Origin: Neoarius graeffei
Lineage: Eukaryota > Chordata > Actinopteri > Siluriformes > Ariidae
Assembly (NCBI RefSeq): GCF_027579695.1
Contig: NC_083569.1
Coordinates: 71,497,149 to 71,561,148, forward strand
Direction: 5' to 3'
Length of the DNA stretch: 64,000 nt
The notes below the pieces were generated by a model. That model saw nothing but the letters and a program-made list of their open reading frames with translations. It was not told the DNA's origin and searched no databases. Position numbers and translations under genes: made by a program. Positions 19,997-30,286 of the stretch are shown piece by piece; the stretch's first letter is position 1; each line of letters starts with the position of its first letter.

Positions 19997-20671
19997 CAGG
20001 GCTTTCCCCAGGAAAAAAATATCAGAACAGTGAGGGGGTGGGTGGGTCCGGGGTCATGCTCCCCTGGAAAATTAGACTTCAAATGGTGTATTCTCATGGC
20101 CTCTAGGGCTGATTTGGGTACAATTCAGCATTTTTTAAAAATTTGCTGTTTTTTACCTTGTCAAATATGCAAGGGGCAAAATTTTAAAGTGCAAAAATTA
20201 GATTTGAAATGAAAACACTGGAAACAGTCAATTCAGAGAACTATTTAATGTCTCGTGAACTTGCTTGAAATGCTCAGTGCTCTTGGGCAGCTTCGTAGCA
20301 TGCCTCTTCATTTTCCAATCCCAGGATGCCAGGACCACAATGGAGGTCAAATCACGTAATAGCACCATCTAGCGACCAGCGCCGAGAACATGGTTTTATG
20401 GCAGTGCACGCAGCGAAACCCTTTTTCACTTCTGGGTTGAGTTCCAGGATAGTCTAGACCTATATATTACAATATCTTCCTGTTTCTATAGTTATTACTC
20501 ATTTTCAGAGGGGAATAGGAGATATTTAGGTGCAGAAAGTACTCTGCATTGTTCAATTTATAGTATTGGGTGGTTGTGTGTGGGTTTCTTTTTGTGCGCA
20601 AGTGACAGCACGGCACTGACGTCACACAGCGTGGCGTAGCACCACGTATCTGCGCTTTGGGGAAAGCCTTG
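19997..20671. mobile_element. Candidate hAT-type element (CAGGGCTTTCCCC ends)
   Basis: CAGGGCTTTCCCC at 19997 is mirrored by GGGGAAAGCCTTG ending at 20671. The CAGGG-type terminus is typical of hAT. The 8-bp flanks do not match, so insertion is not confirmed. No ORF of note. Confidence 0.4.
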
Positions 20672-21297
20672 CTTGTCCTGTTAGCTTTAGAGTTACTGAA
20701 ATAAGCTGTGTAGTAGTTATTGATGAGTATGTTTTAAGATGAATAACTGAAAATAAATGTGGCCATTTAAGGGTTTAAACTACTATAGTATTGTCCACTG
20801 GAATATTTATTTCTCAAATATCATCCGATTGGTGGTCGTAGTGAATTGGTGTAATTGTACATACTGGACATTTAACACCCCTTAGGCAAGTGACAAACTC
20901 CTTGACTTACAGTTTCAATCAGGGCTGTGAAAAATCCGCGGATCCGCGGAATTCCACGAATTTGGCCGCCAAAAATATAATTTTAGTAAATCATCTAATT
21001 TTGCAATAACAAATTGGGGGGGTAGGGGTTATTGTCTACCGACCGCTAGTAGTCTCGTACAGCGAGTGTCACCGAGCCGGCGAGTCTGGGAAAGAACCTA
21101 CCGCAAATTGTTCTTTCTGTAACGACATTGTAATTTTTTTGGTATCTTTTTTCTTTTGCGACAATGACAGACCAGTTTACGGCATTTGTGCCATGCTTAC
21201 AAACCATGGCGCGAATCTTGTGTACTTTTCGTTTTACCATTGTGCTCTTTAAACATGCTTTCGATATCAACGGTTTTGAAAAGGAGAATTTCGCGGT

Positions 21298-21601
21298 ATG
21301 TCCGCGTCACGGAGGGACATCGTTCAGAGGGAGGACGGTGAGACCGACGATGTCAAAAACATTGACAAGGAAAACGGCATCAAAAATCCATGGAATTGGC
21401 GATGGCTGGAGTTTAAAGCCGGTAGTGAATATCTCCATGAGCACATACGGAAGATAAAAGAAGCAGGGAAAGCTTACTGCATCTTGTGCCATCAGGATGT
21501 GAAGTACGGTTCTGGTGGAAGAACATGTTTGGTTGACCATGTTAAAGGAAAAAAACATGCGGAATTGGTGAAATTGAAGCTGTTGAACTATAGATTACCA
21601 G
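21298..21601 (+). pseudogene. hAT transposase first exon with zinc finger
   Basis: Encodes 101 codons plus one base. MSASRRDIVQREDGE is followed by NPWNWRWLEFK, IRKIKEAGKAYCILCHQDVK and TCLVDHVKGKKHAEL, ending at a GTAGAC donor. The C-x2-C...H-x5-H pattern (CILC ... DHVKGKKH) is a BED/C2H2-like finger of hAT transposases. The WNW segment before it is typical of such fish proteins. The frame is open across the exon, but no later transposase exons are visible. Confidence 0.55.
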
Positions 21602-21728
21602 GTAGACCATCTTGTTCACATTTATTATTTATGTAGTTTTAACTTATGTTATTGTTCATAATGTTCATTGTTATCATGAATATGTAATGAAAGAGAGACC
21701 AAAAGATCAAGGAAAAGCCATATAGAAA

Positions 21729-22669
21729 TAGCCTGGCAAGCCAGACTAAATGTGAATATTTAGTCTGGCCTCGATCCGTAGACATTTCCGAAGGGGGTAG
21801 GAGGAACAAACCGCTGTCTTTCAAACTGTCTGTGTGCGTATAGGCCAACGCTCTGACCAATCAGCGCAACAGTGACTGTGACGTAGTCAGAGCGACAGAA
21901 AGCAGTGGGGGAGGCCTTGAAATAAATAATTTTTCAAAATGCGTATTAATTAATAAACAGGTTCTAGATATTAAGAAGTTTGGAGATAATGACCACAAGT
22001 TTGGAGTCTGTACCACATACAGTACAACATACAATGTACAGTACATGTACGCCATGTACAGTACCACATACAATACCACTCTTATTTTTTTCAAGTGTTT
22101 TTCAAGGGTTTGCTTAAACTGTTTTTGAGAGTTTTTATTTAGTGGTGTTTGGTGAAATAATTTCCCTTAAATTTAAAATAACAGGAAAATAAGATACAAT
22201 CAAAAAGTAATGTTTCAAAGCTGTTCATTAATTCTTCGTACTGCACAAACTAGCCCCATCCTTTTGGCTACGAGCGGAGCAGCTGGTAGATCAGACTTTT
22301 GCCATAGCTGGTCGGCAAAACAGCGAAAACGTCCTTCTTGAAAAGGAATGAGCGGAGAGCCTCTTCCTGCTCATGTTTCAACGAAAACTCCAAGTCTAAT
22401 TCTTCTAAAACTGATTCCAAACCGGAGTCAAACGCGCGCTGTTCACTAGCCGTAGCCATCTTTCCTGTTGTGCTTTCTCCAGCGTCGCGCAGCTTTGTCG
22501 TCACTCCTGCAAAAGCCCGCCCAAAGAATCCAAACAAAAACCTTGCGTTGTGATTGGCGGGCACGATTTGATGCCCGGGGTGTTTTTGTTTATATGGTGC
22601 GAGGCTAGACCCACTCGTAGGCAAAAATATTTTTGGCCGCTAGGCAGGTGGGTCTAGTTTACTAGGCTA
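21729..22669 (-). mobile_element. TAGYCTGG-ended element A with 9-bp target duplication
   Basis: ATATAGAAA occurs exactly on both sides (21720-21728 and 22670-22678). The ends are TAGCCTGGCAAGCCAGAC and, on the other strand, TAGCCTAGTAAACTAGAC. A perfect subterminal hairpin (CCAGACTAAAT...ATTTAGTCTGG, 21741-21768) is next to the left end. The minus strand carries a RecQ-like helicase first exon. The element at 23673-24213 shares end motif, hairpin plan and duplication length. I do not know a published superfamily that matches all of this. Confidence 0.85.
22268..22459 (-). pseudogene. RecQ-like helicase N-terminal exon fragment
   Basis: Starts MATASEQRAFDSGLESVLEE and continues with a Q-motif-like LKHEQEEALRSF and helicase motif I, DVFAVLPTSYGKSLIYQL. 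In the usual RecQ motif I the residue before Y/G is Gly; here it is Ser. A one-base shift after YQL leads from the stop into a frame reading APLVAKR, the usual continuation, so the fragment is a frameshifted exon of a longer helicase. It sits inside element A, and the remaining helicase motifs are absent. Helicase identity rests on motif I, so it is moderately sure. Confidence 0.6.
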
Positions 22670-23672
22670 ATATAGAAAGTCAGAAAGAAAAGAGTAGGCT
22701 TTCTAAGCTGAAGAAACTGCTAACAAAGAAAAGGAAATAAATATAAATATTGACTTGTAAATAGTTGTATATAGTTTTTGACTAGAATCTGTCTAACATG
22801 AACAAGAAAGACATTTTGTTATTGAATCAGTTCAAAAACAAGAACATTAGTGACTATTATTTAATAGTCAGTCTAGAATTTCACCCCTGGAAAAGACATT
22901 ATGGTACCCAATGAACTGATACAAATCGACACAAGAATATAAGTGAATTTACAATATGAGGTATGTTATTGATATATTTTCATTCTTCAAGCGAACCCTT
23001 ATCAGTTAAAAGGCAAATCAGTTCAAATTGTATTATTTCAACATAATAATAACAGTTCAAATTAAATGGCATGGTTGAGAAAATATTTGCTTTCAGGAGA
23101 TGCTTCAAATCTATCAATATACACAAAATCTGTTCAGCTTCTAGGGTCCTGCAGCCCCCAGGCCCACGGCTCCTGGGGAGCTGCGCCCCCCAGACCCCCT
23201 GCTAAAATTGTTTCCTTGGATTTTGTCATTTCTATTTCACAGTCCTGTTCAATAAAATCATAGTGATTTAAAATTGTTTGGCAAACACTTGTCCAGAGTG
23301 ACTCTTCAGACGGGGTGCAGTCCAAGTATACAACGGAGTAGTTATTGGGTTAAAGTCCTGAGATCTGAAACCTTTTCCAATCACTAGCTCAGACTCTTAA
23401 CAGGATAGTCGATGATTTTGGCAGCAGTTAGCTGAACCTAGCTGTATAATGTTGAAAATCCAAAACGATAACGGTCTCTCTTTTTAACTGTCCTCTTCAA
23501 ATAAACACCTGATTACTAGGACTGCAAGCTTTCTGAATTGATAAAGTAAAGACTCCTCCTTGTTCTGATTTATAGTGGAGCTCCCTGCATGCAAAGCTCC
23601 ATACTTAAGAGAATATGGTAGTGCATCGACCTGATTTTTGATGGATTTTGTGACTGTAGGGAACCTGATTAT

Positions 23673-24213
23673 TAGCCTGGGAAATCCCATGCTGCTTTGC
23701 ACAATCGTTCCGATCTGAAAAGACAGCATGGAAACTATGGTCTAAAGGCTCGCCTGAGTTAGGGAGCCAATCAGAGAGTGGGGAGGGGTGGAAAGACGGT
23801 GACGCGTACTACTCGACAAACGGAAGCTTGTAGTTTATTTGGGACTGTTTACGGATCACATTTAACATGGCGGCGAGTGATACGAACCAAACTAACCAAA
23901 CCAGCTTCTCTCATATTTGTCTTGCACAAACGGCAGTAATCGTTCGGTGCCATTGTTTTCCTATTTTTGTTTTGCCTTCTCTTTCTCTTTCCTTCTCTTC
24001 TTCGCCTCTTCGTCTTCTTCGTCGCTCTAACTACGTCACCCGGTACAACTGCCATGATTGGCCATGGGCTACGTATACGCCAAATGATAGACATTCGCAA
24101 CGTCCAATAAACGGCCGTTGACAATCGTAAACCACACCTCCCCTATGAGAAATTCAATAGGCGGATTCCAGACCATATTTCACTTGTGATATGGTCTGGT
24201 GTTAACCAGACTA
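23673..24213. mobile_element. TAGYCTGG-ended element B with 9-bp target duplication
   Basis: CCTGATTAT flanks it exactly (23664-23672 and 24214-24222). The left end is TAGCCTGGG. The right end reads inward TAGTCTGGTTAAC, followed by a hairpin CCAGACCATAT...ATATGGTCTGG (24168-24199). This repeats the architecture of element A. Inside, ATGGCGGCGAGTGATAC (23868) on the plus strand and a YCRLC-containing ORF on the minus strand (23849-24124) overlap. I cannot decide which, if either, is a first exon. Confidence 0.85.
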
Positions 24214-24340
24214 CCTGATTATAAGTACAAGGCAACATATCTCATACGCACTTGACCACTGGATGATAATTTGTATCTTTTACTTATATGAGAGATGGGT
24301 TTTTATCCAGCACTTATTTTCAATTTGCTTTTTAAAAAAA

Positions 24341-24490
24341 ATAATTTGAGATTATTTACTAACATGTTTTAGGTTCCTTGGGAGCTCCACTTTTAGGCAT
24401 GATATGATATATAACACCCCCCCCCTTTTAATTATAAAGTGGAGCCCCCAAGGAGTGTAAAACATGTTAGTAAATCTCAAATAGTTTTTT
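24341..24490. repeat. Fold-back element
   Basis: Two arms of about 57 bp (24341-24397 and 24433-24490) are near-complementary: ATTTGAGATT...ACTAACATGTTTTA and CTCCTTGG/TTCCTTGG-GRGCTCCACTTT in each. The loop has a C run. It would form a long hairpin as RNA or single-stranded DNA. Confidence 0.75.
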
Positions 24491-24509
24491 TTTTTAAATA
24501 GTGTGTATT

Positions 24510-24588
24510 AAGGAAAGCCATGTGCTGATCTGTCTTTCCCTGCTGTTCCATACAACACACAAATGCAAAGTGATCTACCCTCTAGGAT
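24510..24588 (+). repeat. 79-bp dispersed duplicate, copy 1
   Basis: Matches 29253-29331 in the same orientation with four differences, all transitions. No known repeat family recognised. It is preceded by GTGTGTATT here and by a TG microsatellite at the other site. Confidence 0.8.
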
Positions 24589-24901
24589 GGATGGATGGAG
24601 ATACATAGGGATGGTGGTGGTTCATGTAATTGTGTGTGGTTGGTGAGTCTTTTTTGTGGGTCCAGTGTATGAAGTTTGGGGTAATAGAGGGATTGCATTA
24701 GCCTGTAAACATATTCTTTGTTAGTTGCCAAAATGTTTCACCGTATAAAACCTTACCCTTTTAACCCCCAGTTATTCGTTCATAAGCATTTCCTTAACAC
24801 ACACAATTAGTGTTCAAGAAATAACTGTTAAGACATGGTTCTTAGGTTTTATGAGAATCTAAGTGTTAAAAGTAAACAAAAGTATTTAAAATTTGTAGGA
24901 T

Positions 24902-25581
24902 CGTCATCTTCTTTTGGCTGCTCCCAATTAGGGGTCGCCACAGCGGATCTTTCGTCTCCATCGCTCCCTGTCTTCCGCATCCTTCTCTCCCACACCTGCC
25001 ACTTTCATGTCCTCTCTCACCACATCCATGTATCTCCTCTTTGGCCTTCCTCGTTTTCATTTGCCTGGCAGCTCCATCCTCAACATTCTCCTTCCCACAT
25101 GCTCTGCATCTCTTCTCAGGATGTGCCCGTACCATCTCAGTCTCATCTCTCTTAGCTTAATTCCCAAGCTCTCCACATGTGCTGTCCCTCTGATGGGCTC
25201 GTTCCTTATCCTGTCCAACCTCCCATTGCAAACCTTAACATCCTCAACTCCGCCACCTCCAACTTTGCCTCCTGTCTCTTTGTTAAGGGTACGGTCTCCA
25301 ATCCAGACATCACAGCTGGTCTCACTACTGTCTTATACATCTTACCTTTCACTTTGCCAGGACTTTCCTATCACAAATGACTCCCGAAATCCTTCTCCAA
25401 CTGCTCCACCCTGCCTGCACTCTCTTTCTCACCTCACTATCGCAGCCCCCATTTTCCTGCAAGAGTTGACCCCAGGTACTTGAATTCACCAACTTTCTTT
25501 ACGTCTACTCCTTGCATCTTCACTACACTCTCATCCCCATTCTCATTGATGCACATGTACTCTGTTTTGCTACCATTCTGT
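24902..25581 (-). pseudogene. RTE-type LINE, 3' end of reverse transcriptase ORF
   Basis: Reading the minus strand, frames give KTEYMCINENGDESVVKMQG, KVGEFKYLGSTLA, then after a frameshift VQAGW-x-x-WRRISGVICD, MYKTVVRPA, LRMLRFAMGG, RNEPIRG, MRLRWYGHILRR, and RCGDP with the stop at 24928-24930. This is the C-terminal end of RTE-clade ORF2. TTTGTAGGAT flanks both sides (24892-24901 and 25582-25591), a 10-bp target duplication from target-primed insertion. It is 5'-truncated and carries several frame breaks. Confidence 0.88.
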
Positions 25582-25591
25582 TTTGTAGGAT

Positions 25592-26742
25592 GGTCTCAGA
25601 AACTGGGTACTGTGGGGGTCCCCCACTAAATATATTCAGTCAATAAACTATACGGTTTTGAATAGTGATGTTGGTTTTAATTTGAAAAAAAATGATGAAA
25701 GAAATAATACAGATAATCTTTGATGTGAAGACTCTATTCGGAATTTGGCAAAAATTCTGCAAATTTGTGGAAAAATGGCGGCTTGATCTGGGACATGATA
25801 AATGGTCGACTACATCACATTCCCTTAAAAAGGTTGTAGTCCACTGAAAAGTCTACAGTTATCACTAATTGTATTTTAACTTGTAACTTTATACACCTAA
25901 GGATTGGTGCGCTCACAGAATAATCATAACTGTAATAAAACATCATGCAAAATATTTGATCACTGTTGTAACTCCGTTTTCCGCAAACCCAAAACCAATA
26001 CGATCATGTGTTTTGATCTAAACGGAAAGCCTCAGGGTCAAGGTCATTACCTCACCAAAAGTAGTAACTTAAAATCACTACGCCATATAAACATTTAGTT
26101 ATAAATCAGAGATTTTGTTTTTTAAAACGAAAGCTGAAAGTTAGGTTTAGAATATGTTTCTTACAGAATATGTTACGATGGTAGCTGGTCTTGTATGAAT
26201 TTCTGAGCTATAAAATGAGTTGTGGTCTATTTGTTATCGTAGCGTGTTATTTGTGTGCGGGGAAGGACACACATTAACAATTTGCATGTGTAGAATGGAA
26301 TTTTCCACTCCAACAGTTAGAAGTTGATCGTGCTTCCATTTGCGGTCTTTCTGTTACGCGGGTGATCTGTTCGGACGTTATCACTGAAAAGGTGAGTTTT
26401 GACAGTTTTATTTTGTTTTAGTCTTGCAGTATAAGGCAATAGAATGTTTCTTTTTCATCTTACTTTCATATTTCGTAGTGTTTGCATATTTTTGGCCAAT
26501 ATTTTGCAACCATGGTCAATTTTATCGAACTTTTGATAGAATCTACGGCCAGTCATTTTGCCCTGTCCCCACCTTGTGCTCCGTCCGGTGCAGTAGTGAT
26601 GTCCCGTTGCTCGCGCGCCGCAGCAGAGACCCACACGACCTTCAGCCGGTACAGTCACTGTTCTTTTACCGGCGCTGTTATTCTCCTCTTTCCGGTATGT
26701 TCCTGATTTTTCCATTGTGTCCTATTGTCCTATTTCGCCATA
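25592..26742. other. Intronic sequence, nothing recognised
   Basis: A-T-rich with no recognised repeat. A small 64-codon ORF near 25904 has no domain-like features. Confidence 0.35.
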
Positions 26743-26756
26743 TCAAATCCCCCAAA

Positions 26757-26898
26757 TCTCATCTCATCTCATTATCTGTAGCCGCTTTATCCTGTTCTAC
26801 AGGGTCGCAGGCAAGCTGGAGCCTATCCCAGCTGACTACGGGCGAAAGGCGGGGTACACCCTGGACAAGTCGCCAGGTCATCACAGGGCTGACACATA
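26757..26898 (-). repeat. V-SINE, 3' half, split by Harbinger MITE
   Basis: Holds the tail and 3' region up to GACACATA, then the MITE at 26899. The other half resumes at 28164. Outer flanks TCAAATCCCCCAAA and TCAAATCCCCAAAA (26743-26756 and 28405-28417) are the SINE target duplication. Confidence 0.9.
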
Positions 26899-27104
26899 TG
26901 CCGCTTTTCCACTACAAACGCGGCTGAGCCGTGCCGTGCCGAGTCGAGCTGAGTTGAGCTGAGCGGGGCTGTTGGAGTTGCATTTCGACTACAACCGCGC
27001 TGAACCGTGCTGGCTGGAAGTGGGTGGACACATTGGGTGGAGTTAGCGAAAGTGGGTGGACGTCATGTGATGCCGTTAAGCAGCGCAAACAGTGACATCA
27101 GTGA

Positions 27105-27667
27105 CAGTGGCGGAACAAGTCAGAGCCGGGCCGGGGGCGGGGCAAATGACCGGGCCCTTTATTAAAGCTTATCATAACATCATTTTAGGCTACAAAATGT
27201 CCGCAACTGCGGTGTTTACCAATTTCAACACTACCGGGTGCAACTATGTTATTTAGTACATCAAGTCCTTCAAACAAACATGTAACTCAGAAACAAAAAA
27301 CATTAGGATACTGTACATGGCTCATAATAAAACATCAATAGCCTATACTGCGCACATTATTTGAAGGGCATACGAATGAGCGCTCAGAGGTTGCAACGCT
27401 GACAGGAAGAGTCAGAAATAAAAGGAGGACGGTGCAAACCTCACTGAATGCACTGTGTTTACCAATTTCAACACTACGGGGTGCAACTATGTTATTTTGT
27501 ACATTAAGTCCTTCAAACGAACATGTAACTCAAACAAAAAAACATTCGGCGACATACTGTACATGGCTCATAATAAAACATCAATAGCCTACTGCGCGCA
27601 TTATTTGAAGGGCATACGGCGAGCCTTGCGCTCCGCGAACTCGTCCACGATGCTCTGTATGTCACTG
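27105..27667. mobile_element. hAT-like insertion inside the Harbinger MITE
   Basis: Comparison with copy 1 shows exactly where the extra DNA sits. Flanks ATCAGTGA and AT(T)CAGTGA are an 8-bp duplication with one added T. Ends CAGTGGC and GTCACTG fit hAT. It contains a direct duplication of about 170 bp (27209-27380 and 27450-27625). No ORF of note. Confidence 0.7.
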
Positions 27668-27720
27668 ATTCAGTGATCTTTTAAGCGGTAGTCTCACGAC
27701 CCGAATAGTAAACAATAAAC

Positions 27721-27849
27721 ATGGAGGACATGGAGTCGTTAGTGTTGCTGGTCTCGGTGCTGTGGCTTGTTGTCACCGACAACGCGGACAGATACTGGCA
27801 AGAGCGTATAGATGAGGCGAGGCGCATAAGGCTTCAGAAATTCTCGTAA
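27721..27849 (+). pseudogene. Short first-exon ORF of Harbinger MITE, copy 2
   Basis: 42 residues, MEDMESLVLLVSVLWLVVTD, then RYWQERIDEARRIRLQKFS and a stop. Same as the ORF at 7828-7947 except for the N-terminal MED and two or three substitutions. See that entry for interpretation. Confidence 0.45.
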
Positions 27850-28163
27850 TTCATAATTATTCTTCTTCCGGGTTTGCGGTGTTTACAGATCCCAGCGCGC
27901 TCGCGGGGCGTGTGTGAGCATGTGAGGACACTCCTCCTCACCAATCAGTGCACAGGGGAGTGTCTGCTCACGCCCCCAACCTCAGTCGGCACGGTTTGGC
28001 TCGCTTCAGCCCCACTCCAAAACGGTGCGAGTTTTAGGGGCTAAGCAGGGCTGAAACGAGCTGAGTCGTGCTGGTTTTTGGTAGTCGAAACGCGAGCCGT
28101 GTCGGGCTGAAGTGAGCTGAAGCGAGCTGAAGTGAGCTGAAAAAGGGTAGTGGAAAAGGGCCA

Positions 28164-28404
28164 ATAGACACAGACAACCATTCACACTCACATTCACACC
28201 TACGGTCAATTTAGAGTCACCAGTTAACCTAACCTGCATGTCTTTGGACTGTGGGGGAAACCGGAGCACCTGGAGGAAACCCACGCAGACACGGGGAGAA
28301 CATGCAAACTCCACACAGAAAGGCCCTCGCCAGCCACGGGGCTCGAACCCGGACCTTCTTCCTGTGAGGCGACAGCGCTAACCACTACACCACCGTGCCG
28401 CCCC
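28164..28404 (-). repeat. V-SINE, 5' half, right of the Harbinger MITE
   Basis: Resumes ATAGACACAGACAACC and ends with the tRNA-like head and GTGCCGCCCC. It completes the SINE begun at 26757. Confidence 0.9.
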
Positions 28405-28417
28405 TCAAATCCCCAAA

Positions 28418-29188
28418 ATGTATCATATTATTCATATTTAAGTGAATAATCAATGCAGTCATCATAACTTGGCATTTTTAACCCAAGCAATCAAAAAGAG
28501 GAAATTTATTCAGTATTTTCAGTCATCTGTGAAGGAGGGGCTTTAATTCTTCATGCTGTAGTTATTTTATATGGAAATCAATTTTACAAAAGCATTTGAA
28601 TTGTAATAAAAAAAAAAGTTCCACAGTGGAGGCCAGATAAAGTAAGATGCTATCTTTATTCTTATTAAACATGACAAAAGAAACATTGAGTGTTAGGTAA
28701 ATGCAAAAAAAAAAGTAAAATTAGAAATTTTATTTTTTGACCATAATGTCCCAAATGAGAGACCAGTTTCTGAGACGGACCCATAATCCCCATGTGCTTG
28801 CTAAATTTGAGTTGTTCTTAATCTGTAGCTTTTTTTTTTTTATGACCAGTTATTTTGTGTCTGACACACACACGCACACGCACCCCCACACACCACTCGT
28901 TAGTCTTCTGAGACCTTACTGTAATGCACAAACAGCCTTGTATCCAGAGGTACCAGGAGACGGTGCCTAGTGACGGTCAGCTGAGAATTGTGATTATGGT
29001 ATATAAAATTAACCACTGGTGAGATTTTATATCAAGTGTTCTGGTGTTTGCATGTATGAGACTGACTTTTGTAGTCCCTAAGGTGGGCCAATTCCAAACA
29101 CCAGTTCTGGTTTTAGCACTTTTCTACCTCTGTGTCTGATGAGCTTCTGTGACTTTGCTCAAGGACACCGCTAGACTCCTGTCCTGTA
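28418..29188. other. Intronic sequence
   Basis: Short A runs and an AC-rich patch near 28864-28890. Nothing else recognised. Confidence 0.35.
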
Positions 29189-29211
29189 GTTGTGTGTGTG
29201 TGTGCGCGCGC

Positions 29212-29252
<41 letters not shown>
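29189..29252. repeat. (TG)n with internal CG, microsatellite
   Basis: TG units interrupted by a CGCGCGCG core, then a long TG run up to the 79-bp duplicate. Confidence 0.95.
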
Positions 29253-29254
<2 letters not shown>

Positions 29255-29331
29255 GGAAAGCCATGCGCTGATCTGTCTTTCTCTGCTGTTCCATACAACA
29301 CACAAATGCAAAGCGATCTACCCTCTGGGAT
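29253..29331 (+). repeat. 79-bp dispersed duplicate, copy 2
   Basis: Partner of 24510-24588, about 95% identical by eye. Followed by a GA-rich tract. Confidence 0.8.
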
Positions 29332-29567
29332 TTTCCCTGAGAGAGAGAGAGAGGACGGGAGAGAGGCACTGAACTAATGCTCGGGTCAGTTATTGACTGA
29401 GATAACCTTTTACAGTGTTTTACAGGATGTTGGTCCTGGCTCAGCTGAAGGCATATTTGTTTTTCTAGCTGGCAGAAATATGAAATGCATCTGTAGTGTT
29501 TTAGAAATGCCAATTCGTTTGACTTGGTGTAAAAGTAGTACAAATTTTCCACAGTACAGTGACTTCC

Positions 29568-29591
29568 GTGTGTGTGTGTGTGTGTGTGTGT
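29568..29591. repeat. (TG)n microsatellite
   Basis: Twelve TG units. Confidence 0.9.
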
Positions 29592-29987
29592 TTTGTCTGA
29601 GAGAGTGAGGCCATTTGACACACGGCCAGCCTTGCCATTGTTTAATGGTGGGAAAATGCCTTATCATTGCTGGTTATCATTAAGCACTAGAAGACAAAAA
29701 CTCAAACAGGTTACTAAAGGTGTGAAAATGACAAAGTTCAGGCAAATAAACACATTTTCACAGGAATATTTGTATCCAGTTTCTCATGACTGATTCAATC
29801 ACTACTTCATGCAAAGCAGTTGACTGTGTGTGTTTTGGAGTGCTGTACTATTTTAACAGAGGAAAGAAACGCCCACACAAAATGCCCAACGTGATGTTAT
29901 TACTTTTAATTGCAAATTGCACTATGCATACTATTAAAAGCGCGGTCAGGAATTCACACCCTCACAAACAGTGATGAAGTCAAAACA

Positions 29988-30008
29988 ACACACACACACA
30001 CACACACG
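29988..30008. repeat. (AC)n microsatellite
   Basis: About ten AC units. Confidence 0.9.
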
Positions 30009-30286
30009 CTGCCAGCTGAGCTCAATGTCATTAATCTTGTGTACAGAGGCACAGCCTGCATTAGTGCTTGAAGAGGCACACACTCGGTCACACACTGCCC
30101 TTCTTTTCTCTTTGTGTCCTTTATCCCTCTGTCCTTTAAAAAAACAAAAACTCCATCCAGTGCTCCAGGATGCAGTCTAGATAAATCAGTTAATACTGTG
30201 AAAATAGTATAGAATAGAAATAGAAACAAACTATTTCGATATGGCAGATTTTCCACTTGAGCCAATATTAATAAATGTAATGGTAA

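Larger units (their letters stand above)
20920..23250 (+). mobile_element. hAT-type element, right end uncertain
   Basis: The left terminus CAGGGCTGTGAAAAATCCG is hAT-like and is followed by a zinc-finger exon (21298-21601) ending at a splice donor. The element is interrupted by the 941-bp insertion at 21729-22669. G/C-rich sequence with CCCCCAGACCCCC around 23180-23200 looks like the 3' region of such elements. I could not find a matching right terminus or target duplication, so the end is a guess. Confidence 0.45.
26899..28163 (+). mobile_element. Harbinger-type MITE, copy 2, ATA target duplication
   Basis: Ends TGCCGCTTTTCCACTAC and, on the other strand, TGGCCCTTTTCCACTAC match copy 1 (7526-8191) in reverse orientation. 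ATA flanks both sides (26896-26898 and 28164-28166), and other copies of the host SINE show a single ATA at that point, so the insertion is unambiguous. It is longer than copy 1 because of a secondary insertion (27105-27667). The short exon is at 27721-27849. Confidence 0.93.

Noticed and set aside
21164..21457. 97-codon plus-strand ORF overlapping the hAT exon
   Set aside because: A different frame of the same DNA. The frame from 21298 holds the zinc-finger residues and the donor.
25007..25483. 158-codon plus-strand ORF
   Set aside because: Antisense shadow of the RTE reverse-transcriptase fragment on the minus strand.
26424..26927. 167-codon ORF across 26.4-26.9 kb
   Set aside because: Its C-terminal part runs into SINE and Harbinger MITE sequence, and the N-terminal part has no domain-like pattern.
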